Assembly (NCBI RefSeq): GCF_013387495.1
Contig: NZ_JABZEE010000049.1
Span: 62,001-126,000 of the forward strand
DNA length: 64,000 bases
Direction: 5' to 3'
DNA from: Streptomyces sp. PKU-EA00015
Lineage (GTDB): Bacteria > Actinomycetota > Actinomycetes > Streptomycetales > Streptomycetaceae
A program made the translations under genes and the position numbers. Shown here in pieces: positions 50,556 to 63,554 of this stretch (positions within the stretch are counted from its first letter, which is position 1; the number at the start of each line of letters is the position of its first letter). The notes beneath the pieces are model-generated. The model saw nothing but the letters and a program-made list of their open reading frames with translations, ran no database searches and had not been told where the DNA came from.

Positions 50556-51869
50556 ATGAGATCCACGAACTCCATACGGTGGCGGCGCACGGGCATCGCC
50601 CTGCTGGCAGCGGCCGGCCTCACCGCACTGCCGGTCGCCGACGGGCAGGGCACAGCCGGGGGATCGGGCGCCGTCGCGGCCGAGCACCCCGCAGATGCCG
50701 GCGCGGCCGATCGCAACGCCGGTGCGTGGCGGGGCGCCTGGGCCGCCTCACCGCAGGCACCGGCGGCGCCCTTCGGCCCCAACTGGTCGACGCGGGGCTT
50801 CTCGGACCACACGGTCCGACAGGTGGTCCGCGTCTCGACCGGCGGCACCAGGGCGCGTATCGAACTCTCCAACCGCTACGGCACCACCCCGCTGCGGATC
50901 ACCGGAGCGACGGTGGCCCGCACGGCCGAGGGCGGTGCGGTCCGGCCCGGCTCCCTGCGACAGCTCTCCTTCGGCAAGGGGCGGTCCGTCACCATTCCGG
51001 CGGGCGGCACGGCACTCAGCGACGGGGTGCCGTTCACGGTACGGGCGCTGGAGTCCGTGACGGTCACGCTGTACCTGGCCGAGGAGACCGGCCCGGCCAC
51101 CTTCCACCACTTCGCCGGAGCGACGAGCTACCGGGCCGGCGGCGACCACCGTGCCGATGTCGGCGGCTCGGCGTTCACGGAGACCAGCACCTCCTGGTAC
51201 TACCTCTCCGGAGTCGAGATCACCGGCGTTCGGACGGCACGCCGGGACGGCGTGGTGACGTTCGGCGACTCCATCACCGACGGGGTCGGCGGCACGAACG
51301 ACGTGAACAACCGCTACCCCGACGAGCTGGCCGAGCGTTTCGCCGCCGCCGGGAAGCCCCGCAGCGTCCTCAACCACGGGATCGGCGGCAACCAGGTCAC
51401 CAACGACACGACCTGGGCCGGCGAGAAGGGCATCGCCCGCTTCAAGAAGGACGTGCTCACCGAGCCCGGCGTGCGCACGGTCATCGTGCTGGAAGGCATC
51501 AATGACATCGGGGGGAACAGCTGGACGGACGGCCCCACCCCCGAGGTGTCGGTCGAGCAGCTGATCGAGGGCCACCGCTCACTGATCCGCCAGGCGCACG
51601 CCAAGGGCATCAAGGTGGTCGGCGCGACCCTGACACCGATCAAGGGCTCCTTCTACGGCACCCCGGAGAACGAGGCCAAGCGGGACGCGTTCAACCACTG
51701 GATCCGCACCTCCGGCGAGTACGACGCCGTCGTCGACTTCGACCGCGCCGTGGCCGACCCCGCCGACCCCGACCGCATCCTCCCGGCCTACGACTCGGGC
51801 GACCACCTGCACCCGGGCGACGCCGGCTACCGGGCGATGGCCGAGGCCCTGGAGCTCGACGAGCTCTGA
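50556..51869 (+). CDS. Secreted SGNH/GDSL hydrolase
   Basis: A 437-residue exported esterase. A signal peptide (WRRTGIALLAAAGLTALPVA) is followed by a Pro/Ala linker and a beta-rich N-terminal domain (about 65-225: RIELSNRYGTTPLRITGATV), then the SGNH domain: VVTFGDSITDG (Ser), LNHGIGGNQV (Gly), IVLEGINDIGG (Asn) and DHLHPGDAGY (His). This layout is shared with streptomycete lipases/esterases of the GDSL type. ATG at 50556 after GGGCGGGGA. Regulation probably through the tandem repeats upstream. Substrate unknown; extracellular lipid or polysaccharide ester. Confidence 0.9.
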   Translation: MRSTNSIRWRRTGIALLAAAGLTALPVADGQGTAGGSGAVAAEHPADAGAADRNAGAWRGAWAASPQAPAAPFGPNWSTRGFSDHTVRQVVRVSTGGTRARIELSNRYGTTPLRITGATVARTAEGGAVRPGSLRQLSFGKGRSVTIPAGGTALSDGVPFTVRALESVTVTLYLAEETGPATFHHFAGATSYRAGGDHRADVGGSAFTETSTSWYYLSGVEITGVRTARRDGVVTFGDSITDGVGGTNDVNNRYPDELAERFAAAGKPRSVLNHGIGGNQVTNDTTWAGEKGIARFKKDVLTEPGVRTVIVLEGINDIGGNSWTDGPTPEVSVEQLIEGHRSLIRQAHAKGIKVVGATLTPIKGSFYGTPENEAKRDAFNHWIRTSGEYDAVVDFDRAVADPADPDRILPAYDSGDHLHPGDAGYRAMAEALELDEL

Positions 51870-51875
51870 CGCGTG

Positions 51876-51908
51876 CGGGCGCCCGGGACCGATGCCCCCG
51901 GGCGCCCG
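51876..51908. terminator. Bidirectional terminator between SGNH gene and mfd
   Basis: CGGGCGCCCGGG (51876-51887) pairs perfectly with CCCGGGCGCCCG (51897-51908) around a 9-base loop, in the short gap between the two convergent stops. Confidence 0.8.
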
Positions 51909-51912
51909 TCCG

Positions 51913-55443
<3,531 letters not shown>

Positions 55444-55634
55444 GAAGGGCTTTCCGTCCAGGAGGACCGGGAGGATCCCCGGAATGGGCAACGCGATGCG
55501 CCCGACACGTCTGGGGTTCCCCATGTCGAAGACCAGGGGCGTGCCGGGGGTCTCCAGCGTACGACGGCGGTACGACACCCGCGTCCCGATCCCAGCGCCG
55601 CCGGCCGGGAGCCGGAACTTCTCCGGTCCGGGTG

Positions 55635-55663
55635 TCAACCGGATGCGGTCCGCCGGGCGTACA
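55635..55663 (+). promoter_or_regulatory. ECF-type promoter before the sigma gene
   Basis: TCAACC (55635-55640), 17 bases, then CGTACA (55658-55663) fits the AAC/CGT pattern of ECF sigma promoters and no housekeeping one. It is about 50 bases upstream of the TTG start, as expected for autoregulation. Confidence 0.5.
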
Positions 55664-55714
55664 GGCAGTGAGACCTGTCCGAACCCGGACGCGTCCGACC
55701 GACCGGGAGCCGCA

Positions 55715-56209
55715 TTGACCGTCGAGGAGTTCGAGGAGTTCTACGCTCACTCCCTCAAACCGCTGGTGGGACAGCTCTACCTGATGACGGGGGACCTGCA
55801 CGAGGCCCAGGACGTGGTCCAGGAGGCGTTCGTACGGGCCTGGGCGCGCCGTTCCCGGCTCTCCCGCGACGCGGGGCCCGAGGCGTGGATCCGTACGGTC
55901 GCCTGGAGGCTCGCGGTCAGCCGGTGGCGCAGGCGCGGGCGGTCCGACGAGGCGTGGCGCAGGCGGCACGGCGGCGCGCCGCCGACGGCTCCCGAACCGG
56001 AACCGGGGACGGTCGTCCTGGTGGACGCGCTGCGCGGGCTGTCGGACCGGCAGCGGCGGGTCGCCGTCCTGCACTACGTCTGCGATCTCACTGTCGAGCA
56101 GGTGGCGGCCGAGACCGGCCTGTCCTCCGGGACGGTCAAGACTCACCTCTCCCGCGCACGGGCCGCACTGCGGCCCCGGCTCACCGCCGAGGAGGACCAC
56201 GGTGTCTGA
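55715..56209 (+). CDS. ECF sigma factor, SigE-like actinobacterial family
   Basis: A 164-residue alternative sigma factor. Region 2 (about 5-75) has FEEFYAHSLKPLVGQLYLMT, DLHEAQDVVQEAFVRAWARR and WIRTVAWRLAVSRWRRRGR (parts). Region 4 (about 105-155) has LSDRQRRVAVLHYVCDLTVE and the HTH AAETGLSSGTVKTHLSRARA. The TTG at 55715 is chosen because GGGAG lies five bases upstream and it gives the normal N-terminus. It overlaps the next gene by eight bases, typical of a sigma/anti-sigma pair. Preceded by an ECF-type promoter, so probably autoregulated. Confidence 0.9.
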   Translation: MTVEEFEEFYAHSLKPLVGQLYLMTGDLHEAQDVVQEAFVRAWARRSRLSRDAGPEAWIRTVAWRLAVSRWRRRGRSDEAWRRRHGGAPPTAPEPEPGTVVLVDALRGLSDRQRRVAVLHYVCDLTVEQVAAETGLSSGTVKTHLSRARAALRPRLTAEEDHGV

Positions 56210-56549
56210 GTTCCCCAGGGGTTTCCGGGACGACGAGGCCCTCGGCGACGCGCTCAAACGGGCGGCCGCGGCCGGGGCGGGCGGGATCGTGCCCGAACCG
56301 GTCGCCAAGATCGCCGAGCGAGGGGCGCGGCGGCGCCGCCGTCGCCATGCCCTGGTCGCGGCCTGCGCCGTGTGCGTGCTGGCCGGGGCGGGGGCGTTCG
56401 CCGGGCTGCGGCTCGCGTCGGACGGCCCCGCGCCGCCGGCGGCGCCGCCCTCGTCGGAGCTGCCTTCACCGATCGGGCCGGACCTGCCCGGCAGTCCCTC
56501 CCCCACGCCCACTGTTGCGCCCGGCGCGTCCTCGTCGATGCCCTCCTGA
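56202..56549 (+). CDS. Probable membrane anti-sigma factor
   Basis: A 115-residue single-pass protein: cytoplasmic residues 1-48 (DDEALGDALKRAAAAGAGGI, then RGARRRRRRH), one membrane helix (ALVAACAVCVLAGAGAFAGL), and a Pro/Ser-rich outer tail. GTG at 56202 overlaps the sigma gene. It lacks the zinc HxxxCxxC motif of ZAS anti-sigmas, so the assignment rests on size, topology and coupling. Confidence 0.65.
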   Translation: MSEFPRGFRDDEALGDALKRAAAAGAGGIVPEPVAKIAERGARRRRRRHALVAACAVCVLAGAGAFAGLRLASDGPAPPAAPPSSELPSPIGPDLPGSPSPTPTVAPGASSSMPS

Positions 56550-56569
56550 CCCGAAGAGGTTCACCCGCC

Positions 56570-57988
56570 ATGCACGGAGCTCTCCTCGCCACGCCCGAGA
56601 ACGCGATGCCCGGTCCCGGCACCGCGCCCGCCGTGCCCGCGCGGCGCCGGAACCGCTCGCCGCACGCCCTCGCGCTCGCGCTCTTCGTCGCCTACACGGC
56701 CGTCTCGGTGCTGCGGCACCGCCGTATGGAGACCCTCTCCTGGGATCTGGGCATCTTCGAGCAGGCGATCCGCGCCTACTCCCGCCTCCAGGCGCCCATC
56801 GCCGACCTGAAGGGACCGGGCACCCACATACTGGGCGACCACTTCAGCCCCGTGACCGCTCTGCTGGCCCCCGCGTACCGGCTCTTCCCCTCCCCCGTCA
56901 CCCTGCTCGTCGCCCAGTCGGCGCTCTTCGCGCTCTCCGCCGTTCCCGTCGCCCGCGCGGCCGGCCGTCTGCTCGGACGCGCCTGCGGGCTCGCGGTCGC
57001 CGTCGCCTACGGACTGTCGTGGGGCATCCAGCGCGCGGTCGACTTCGACTTCCACGAGATCTGCTTCGCGGTCCCCCTCATCGCGTTCTCGCTGGAGGCC
57101 CTCCTGCGCGGACGGTGGCGCGCCGCCCTGATGTGCGCGGTGCCCCTGGTACTGGTCAAGGAGGACCTGGGCCTGACCGCCGCGGCGATCGGGCTCGTCG
57201 TGGCCTGGCGCGCCCGCCGGGCGGCGCCGCGCAGCGCCCTGTGCGGGCTCGGGCTCGCCGCCTTCGGCACGGCGGCCACCCTGCTGACGCTCACCGTCGT
57301 CATACCGGCCTTCAACACCACGGGCGGCTACGACTACTGGGCCAAGATCGACGGCGGTCTGTCCCCGTTCGCCGGCGCCGACGTCAAACTCCGCACGCTG
57401 GCCTGGCTGCTCCTCCCCACCGGCCTGATCGCCCTCCGTTCACCCCTGCTTCTCGTGGCCCTGCCCACGGTCGGCTGGCGCTTCCTGTCCGCCGACGACC
57501 ACTACTGGTCCACGGACTGGCACTACAGCGCCGTGCTGATGCCGGTTCTCGCCCTCGCCCTCGCCGACGCGGTCCGCACGGCGGACCGCAGCCGCCGCCC
57601 GTGGCTACGGGCCTACGCGCACCGGCTGCCCGCCTGTGCGGCCGGCGCGGCACTCGCGCTCACCACCGCACTGCCGCTGTCGGCCCTGGCCGACCCCGCC
57701 GCCTACCGCAAGAGCGCGGCGGTGACGGCCGTCGAGGACCTGCTGGCCCGCATCCCCGACGGTGCGACGGTCGAGGCGAACGTCGGACCGATCAGCAGGC
57801 TCACCGGCCGCTGCCGGGTCCTGTGGGTGGGCAACGCACGAGGAACGACCCCGGACTTCATCGCCCTGGACAACCGCTCCGGATGGGCCGGTGACCCACT
57901 GGCGTACGCACGGCGGCTCCACCCCGAGGCGCGCTACCGCCAGGCCGGTGCGGCAAGCGGCTACGTCGTGCTGGAGCGCCGCGCCTGA
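56570..57988 (+). CDS. DUF2079 polytopic membrane protein
   Basis: A 472-residue membrane protein of the DUF2079 family, related in layout to GT-C glycosyltransferases. The first outer loop carries LSWDLGIFEQAIRAYSRLQA and GTHILGDHFSPVTALLAPAY (parts) with acidic residues typical of the family. About ten membrane helices follow; the C-terminal part (VEANVGPISRLTGRCRVLWV) is soluble and outside. It starts 20 bases after the anti-sigma stop, so it may belong to the same operon. Substrate and role unknown. Confidence 0.85.
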   Translation: MHGALLATPENAMPGPGTAPAVPARRRNRSPHALALALFVAYTAVSVLRHRRMETLSWDLGIFEQAIRAYSRLQAPIADLKGPGTHILGDHFSPVTALLAPAYRLFPSPVTLLVAQSALFALSAVPVARAAGRLLGRACGLAVAVAYGLSWGIQRAVDFDFHEICFAVPLIAFSLEALLRGRWRAALMCAVPLVLVKEDLGLTAAAIGLVVAWRARRAAPRSALCGLGLAAFGTAATLLTLTVVIPAFNTTGGYDYWAKIDGGLSPFAGADVKLRTLAWLLLPTGLIALRSPLLLVALPTVGWRFLSADDHYWSTDWHYSAVLMPVLALALADAVRTADRSRRPWLRAYAHRLPACAAGAALALTTALPLSALADPAAYRKSAAVTAVEDLLARIPDGATVEANVGPISRLTGRCRVLWVGNARGTTPDFIALDNRSGWAGDPLAYARRLHPEARYRQAGAASGYVVLERRA

Positions 57989-58022
57989 CACCCGCGCCGC
58001 CCGCCCCGACTCACCCGCGCAC

Positions 58023-58067
58023 GGCGGCGGCCCCGAGCGTCCGTCGTGGACACCCGGGGCCGCCGCC
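58023..58067. terminator. Bidirectional terminator, 13-bp stem
   Basis: GGCGGCGGCCCCG (58023-58035) pairs perfectly with CGGGGCCGCCGCC (58055-58067), loop of 19 bases, between the convergent DUF2079 and ABC-permease genes. Confidence 0.8.
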
Positions 58068-58109
58068 TTCGTGCCGGGCCCGGACCCCCGTACCGGGCCC
58101 GCCGCCGCG

Positions 58110-60685
58110 CTACTCCGTGGCGATGGCGTTCAGCACGTTCATCCGGCCCGCGCGGAACGCCGGCACCAGCGCCGCGAACAGGCCCACGAACGCCGATGCC
58201 ACGAAGACCGTGATGATCGTCGGCCACGGGATCTCCAGGACGCCCAGGCCCTCCAGCGCCAGCAGCTTCTGCGCCGAGGCGCCCCAGCCCATGCCCAGGC
58301 CGAGTCCGAGCAGCGCACCGAAGAGGGCGATGACGACCGACTCCAGACGGATCATGCGGCGCAGCTGGCGGCGCGAGAGGCCGATCGCGCGCATCAGGCC
58401 GATCTCCCGGGTCCGCTCGACCACCGACAGGGCGAGGGTGTTCACCACACCGAGGACCGCGACGATGATCGCGAGCGCCAGCAGGCCGTAGACGATGTTC
58501 AGCAGCTGGCCGATCTGGTCCTTGAGGTCCTGCTTGAAGTCGGTCTGGTTCTGCACCTTGTACTGCGGGTAGTGGGCCAGCGACTTCTTCAGGGCGGCGT
58601 AGGCCTCCTTCTCCTTGCCGTCCACCGCCTTGGCGAACATGATCAGGTTCTGGGGCATCCTGTCGGCCGGGACGTACCGGGCGGCGGTCGTGAGGTTCAG
58701 GTACATCGCGCCCTTGTCGACGTTCGTGTCGTCGGAGGTGATCGCGGCGACCTTCAGGTCCGCGCGCCGCCCGTTCTTGAACGCCACCTGGAGCGAGTCG
58801 CCGACCTCCACGCCGTGCTTCTTCGCGTAGTCGTCGCCGACGGACATCGCGTCCTTGCCGTACGCGGCCTTCAGCTCGCCCGCCACGGTCTCGCGGCGCA
58901 GGTCGTCGGCGTACGTCGGGTCGGCGGCGACCAGGTTCAGGTCCTCGAAGGCGCCGTCGGGGCCGGTGATCCTCGCCCGCACGGACCGGTACTCGGTGAT
59001 GTGCGCGATGTCCGGCGCCTTCTCCAGCGCCTGCTGGGCCTTCGGCACGATCGCCCGGCCGTCGTTGGCCGAGGACTGCACGATGAAGTCCGCGCCGACC
59101 GACTTGTCCAGCTCCTGTGTCGCCGAGGCGACCATCGACGAGCCGACCACGGACAGGCAGGCCACCAGCGCGAGGCCGATCATCAGGGCGGCGCCGGTCG
59201 CTCCGGTCCGGCGCGGGTTGCGCAGCGCGTTGCGCTCCGCCATGCGTCCCACCGGGCCGAACATCCGCAGCACCAGGGCGCTGATCACCCGGACCACGAC
59301 GCCCGCCAGCAGCGGGCCGATGACGATGAAGCCGATCAGGGACAGCACGACGCCCAGGCCGAGGAACATCGATCCCTCGCTCGCCTTGTCGGCCCGGGTG
59401 GCGACGACGAGCGCGGCCGCGCCGGCGCCCGTGAGGACGAGGCCGATGACGGCGCGGACCCGTCCGGCCCGGCCGTCCGCCGGGGTTCCGGCGTCGCGCA
59501 GCGCGGCCATCGGGGAGACCTTGCCGGCCCGGCGGGCCGGGACGTAGGCGGCGAGCACGGTCACGACGATGCGAGCACCAGGCCGACCGCGGGGGTCGTC
59601 CACTTCACGGTCAGGTCGTCGGTCGAGAGGTTCATGCCGACCGCGCCCATGAGCTTCATCAGCCCGACGGCCAGGCCCACACCGGCCGCGACGCCGGCGA
59701 CGGAGCCGACCACGCCGAGCAGCACCGCCTCCACGAGCACGGAACGGTTGACCTGCCTGCGGCTGGAGCCGATCGCCCGCATCAGGCCGATCTCGCGGGT
59801 GCGCTGGGCGACCAGCATCGAGAAGGTGTTGACGATCAGGAAGATGCCGACGAGGAGCGCGATCCCGGCGAAGCCGAGCATCGCGTACTTCATCACGTCG
59901 AGGAAGGAGCTGACCTCCTCGCGGCCCGCGTCCGCCGCTTCCTTCGCGGTCTGCAGCTTGTACGGGGCGTCCAAGACGGCGGCCACGTTCTTCTTGAGCT
60001 GCTCGTCCGCCACGCCGGGCGCGGCGGTGACCAGGACATGCGTGAACTGCCCCTCCCTGCCGAGGAGTCCACGCTGGGCGGTCGCGGTGTCGAAGTAGAC
60101 GACGGCCGCGCCGGGGTTGGTGACCTTGAAGGAGGCGATACCGGAGATCTTCGCGGTCAGGTCGCCGGTGACGGCGATCGTGCGCAGTTCGTCGCCGAGC
60201 TTCAGGCCGTGCTTGTCGGCGGTGTCGGCGTCGACCATCACCTCGGTGGGGCCACGGGGTGCGTGGCCGGAGGTGATCTCCATGGACTTGAGCTCGTTCT
60301 TCGTCCAGTTGGCGGCGATCGTCGGGGCTCCGCCGTCCGAGCCCATGTTCTTGTTGGCCGAGTCGACGACGGTCACGCTCATGCTCATGACCGCGCCCTC
60401 GGCGGAGGCGACACCCTCCGCGGAGGCGATCTCGTCGACGAGGGAGGCCGGCAGGGCCTCGGGCCTGCCGGCGGCCGGGCTCTCGTCGTCGCCGGAGCCC
60501 TTGGGGCTGACGGTGACGTCGGAGGCGGTCACGGCGAAGAGCTTGTCGAACGTGGTGTTCATGGTGTCGGTGAACACCAGCGTGCCCGACACGAAGGCCA
60601 CGGACAGCAGCACCGCCACCGCGGACAGGGCCATGCGGCCCTTGTGCGCGAAGAAGTTGCGCAGGGAGGTCTTGAGGACGCTCAT
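58110..60685 (-). pseudogene. ABC permease, FtsX/MacB family, frameshifted
   Basis: Two frames together encode one permease of about 858 residues. The N-terminal part (60685 to about 59573) has the first core domain and FtsX block NTFSMLVAQRTREIGLMRAI and ends ...TTPAVGLVLASS. The rest (from about 59572 to 58110) resumes with IVVTVLAAYVPARRAGKVSP and the second FtsX block NTLALSVVERTREIGLMRAI. Comparison with the intact paralogue at 18970-21507 shows that one base is missing near 59570-59573. Either a true frameshift mutation or a sequencing/assembly error in a GC-rich stretch. Coupled to the ATPase gene by a 4-base overlap. Confidence 0.85.
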
Positions 60686-61470
60686 GACGTACGCCCCCGG
60701 GCGTCGAAGTCCTTCATGCGGTCGAGGACGGCGTCGGCGGTGGGCCGGAGCATCTCGTCGACGATGCGGCCGTCGGCGAGGTAGAGCACGCGGTCCGCGT
60801 AGGAGGCGGCGACCGGGTCGTGCGTGACCATCACGATGGTCTGGCCGAGTTCGTCGACGGAGCGGCGCAGGAAGCCGAGGACTTCGGCGCCCGCCCGCGA
60901 GTCGAGGTTCCCGGTCGGCTCGTCACCGAAGATGATCTCCGGCCGGGCGGCCAGCGCGCGGGCGACGGCGACGCGCTGCTGCTGGCCGCCGGACAGCTGG
61001 GTCGGCCGGTGCTTCAGCCGCTCCGCCAGGCCGACGGTCTCGACGACCCTGTTCAGCCAGGCGGCGTCCGGCTTACGGCCGGCGATGTCCATGGGGAGCG
61101 TGATGTTCTCCAGGGCGTTCAGCGTCGGCAGCAGGTTGAACGCCTGGAAGATGAACCCGATCCGGTCCCGGCGCAGCTGCGTCAGCTTCTTGTCCTTGAG
61201 GCCGGTGATCTCGGTGTCGTCGAGGAAGATCTGCCCGGAGGTGACGGTGTCGAGGCCGGCCAGGCAGTGCATCAGCGTCGACTTGCCCGAGCCGGACGGG
61301 CCCATGATGGCGGTGAACTGCCCGCGGGCGATGTCCACATCGACGTGGTCGAGCGCGACGACCCGGGTCTCCCCGGCGCCGTAAGCCTTGACGACCTGCC
61401 GCCCCCGTGCGGCGACGGCCGTGCGCCCTCCGGTCTCCCCGTGGGCGGGGGTGGTTACAGCCGTAGTCAC
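60682..61470 (-). CDS. ABC transporter ATP-binding protein (MacB/LolD type)
   Basis: A 262-residue ATPase for the adjacent FtsX permease. Walker A is GPSGSGKST, signature LSGGQQQR, Walker B IIFGDEPTGNLD, switch MVTHDP. It is nearly the twin of the ATPase at 18037-18807, down to NLLPTLNALENITLPMDIAG versus NLLPTLTAQENITLPMDIAG. The first 25 residues are a variable head. GTG at 61470. Overlap with the permease start (ATG 60685) shows coupling. The exported substrate is unknown. Confidence 0.95.
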   Translation of the reverse strand: MTTAVTTPAHGETGGRTAVAARGRQVVKAYGAGETRVVALDHVDVDIARGQFTAIMGPSGSGKSTLMHCLAGLDTVTSGQIFLDDTEITGLKDKKLTQLRRDRIGFIFQAFNLLPTLNALENITLPMDIAGRKPDAAWLNRVVETVGLAERLKHRPTQLSGGQQQRVAVARALAARPEIIFGDEPTGNLDSRAGAEVLGFLRRSVDELGQTIVMVTHDPVAASYADRVLYLADGRIVDEMLRPTADAVLDRMKDFDARGRTS

Positions 61471-61827
61471 GGTAGGTCTCCTAGCTGTGGGAAGTGACGA
61501 CGTCCGATCGCCACGGGTACGAGTCGAGTCTTGCGACAGAAGCGGTCACGCGCGCTGGTGCGCAGCGCAGTCCTGGCCGGGGGTTTTCCCCACCCCCCGC
61601 CGGTGCGCGGCCCCGACCGGGGCTGTAGGACCAAGGTAAGGAACGGGCCCGGCAGTTCTCGTCGTCCGCCGGGACGACCGCTCCCTGAGCGGAAGTAAGG
61701 ACAACCCCCTAGGGGCCCTCCACCCTCAGGTGGAGGCGCGGTACGACGAGCGTGCACCCTCCCCCTGCGTCAGGTTCAAGTGAGAGGGTGTCCCCCGGAA
61801 ATAGATGCAGGGGGAAAGGATCTGGAC
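61471..61827. other. Divergent ABC/MFS control region
   Basis: No gene in these 357 bases. Structures seen: a 10-bp palindrome CCCCTAGGGG (61706-61715), a hairpin CCTCCACC/GGTGGAGG (61717-61724 with 61729-61736), and CCCCCTGC (61761-61768) complementary to GCAGGGGG (61807-61814) next to the MFS ribosome site. TTCAAG (61774-61779) may be a -35 box for the MFS gene. No regulator gene is adjacent. Confidence 0.45.
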
Positions 61828-63393
61828 GTGAGCGTGGAGGAGACACCCCGGGGCAGCGCGGCCTCCCCGGCGACCGGCACCTCGGCGGCGGGGGGCGGCG
61901 GGCAGGCTGACCCGGCCACGGGACGCCGCGGGCCAGTGGTCGCGGCGCTCATGCTCGGGATGGCGCTCGCCGCGCTCGACGGGACCATCGTGTCCACCGC
62001 CGTACCGCAGATCGTGGGCGATCTCGGCGGGTTCTCCGTCTTCTCCTGGCTGTTCTCCGGCTACCTGCTCGCTGTCACCGTCACCCTGCCCGTCTACGGC
62101 AAGCTGTCGGACACCTTCGGCCGCAAGCCCGTCCTCGTCGCCGGCATCGTGCTGTTCCTGATCGGCTCCCTGCTGTGCGCCGTCGCCTGGAACATGGCCG
62201 CACTCATCGCGTTCCGCGTCGTCCAGGGGCTGGGCGGCGGCGCGCTCCAGGGCACGGTGCAGACGATCGCCGCCGACCTGTATCCGCTGAAGGAACGGCC
62301 CCGGATCCAGGCGAGGCTGTCGACGGTGTGGGCGACGTCGGCGGTGGCGGGCCCGGCGATCGGCGGGCTGCTCGCCGCGTACGCCGACTGGCGCTGGATC
62401 TTCCTGCTCAACCTGCCGGTCGGTGCCGTCGCGCTGTGGCTGGTCGTCCGCCACCTGGTCGAGCCGTCCCGCCCCGCGCCCGCGGCCCGTCCCCGCGTCG
62501 ACTGGGCCGGAGCGCTGCTCGTCTTCGCGGCGGGCAGCCTGCTGCTCACCGCCCTGGTCCAGGGCGGCATCGCCTGGCCCTGGCTGTCGGCGCCCTCCCT
62601 CGCGCTGTTCGGCGGCAGTGCCGTCCTGATCGCCGCCACGGTCGTCGTCGAGCGCCGTGCCGCCGAGCCGATCATCCCCGGCTGGGTCTGGCGCCGCCGC
62701 ACCATCGCGGCGGTGAACCTCGCCCTGGGGGCGCTCGGCCTGTTGATGGTGGCGCCCACGGTGTTCCTGCCGACGTACGCCCAGTCCGTCCTCGGCCTCG
62801 GGCCCATCGCGGCGGGCTTCGTCCTCTCGGTGATGACGCTGAGCTGGCCGGTCAGCGCCGCGCTGTCCAACCACGTCTACACACGCATCGGCTTCCGCCT
62901 GACCGCGATCATCGGCATCGGCCTGGCCATGCTGATCCTGCTCGCGTTCCCCCTGCTGCCGTTCCCCGGGGCGCCCTGGCAGCCGGCGCTCATCATGCTG
63001 CTGCTCGGCGCCGCGCTCGGGCTCTTCCAGCTCCCCCTGATCGTCGGCGTCCAGTCCACGGTCGGCTGGTCCGAGCGCGGCACGACGACCGCGTCGGTCC
63101 TCTTCTGCCGCCAGGTGGGCCAGTCGGTGGGCGCGGCCCTGTTCGGCGCGGTCGCCAACGCCGTGCTCGTCTCCCGCCTGGGCGGCGGCGACCTCGACTC
63201 CGTGTCGCGCGCGCTGGAGCACCCCGCCTCGGGCGCGGCGACCGACACGCTCCGCAGGGCGGTGGACGCGGCGGTGGACCACGTCTACGTGGGAGCGGCG
63301 GCCGCCGCCGGACTGGCGCTTCTGGCGCTGGTGTTCGTGGCGCCGCGCAGATTCCCGGTCATAACCGACAAGCCCGATAAGCCCGACGCCTGA
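61828..63393 (+). CDS. DHA2 family MFS multidrug exporter
   Basis: A 521-residue drug:proton antiporter with 14 membrane helices. Motif A between helices 2 and 3 is GKLSDTFGRKPVL; helix 1 carries LDGTIVSTAVPQI, typical of EmrB/QacA proteins; motif B-like RVVQGLGGGALQ and motif C-like VAGPAIGGLLA are present. GTG at 61828 has AAAGGA seven bases upstream; an in-frame start at 61780 has no such site. The N-terminal 35 residues are a low-complexity tail. Substrate unknown; drug or toxic-product export. Confidence 0.92.
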   Translation: MSVEETPRGSAASPATGTSAAGGGGQADPATGRRGPVVAALMLGMALAALDGTIVSTAVPQIVGDLGGFSVFSWLFSGYLLAVTVTLPVYGKLSDTFGRKPVLVAGIVLFLIGSLLCAVAWNMAALIAFRVVQGLGGGALQGTVQTIAADLYPLKERPRIQARLSTVWATSAVAGPAIGGLLAAYADWRWIFLLNLPVGAVALWLVVRHLVEPSRPAPAARPRVDWAGALLVFAAGSLLLTALVQGGIAWPWLSAPSLALFGGSAVLIAATVVVERRAAEPIIPGWVWRRRTIAAVNLALGALGLLMVAPTVFLPTYAQSVLGLGPIAAGFVLSVMTLSWPVSAALSNHVYTRIGFRLTAIIGIGLAMLILLAFPLLPFPGAPWQPALIMLLLGAALGLFQLPLIVGVQSTVGWSERGTTTASVLFCRQVGQSVGAALFGAVANAVLVSRLGGGDLDSVSRALEHPASGAATDTLRRAVDAAVDHVYVGAAAAAGLALLALVFVAPRRFPVITDKPDKPDA

Positions 63394-63455
63394 CACGCCG
63401 TCGACCGGCAGCGGGCACGCTCACGCCGAATCGTCACCGAAACGACATACCGAAC

Positions 63456-63496
63456 GGTCAGTAACCCCTTACGAAAGGGCTTTACCGGTGAGTAAC
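63456..63496 (+). promoter_or_regulatory. Repeat-rich control region before DUF485 gene
   Basis: GGTCAGTAAC (63456-63465) is repeated as GGTGAGTAAC (63487-63496). The first overlaps the palindrome ACCGAACGGT (63450-63459), the second the palindrome ACCGGT (63484-63489). Between them CCCTT/AAGGG can pair around ACGA. TetR-type regulators often use such sites. Position 60-100 bases upstream of the ATG fits an operator. Confidence 0.4.
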
Positions 63497-63554
63497 GTAC
63501 GCGGACCACCAGCCCCACCCGCCCCGTCCCCTGTGGCGGCAAGGAGCGAGAACG

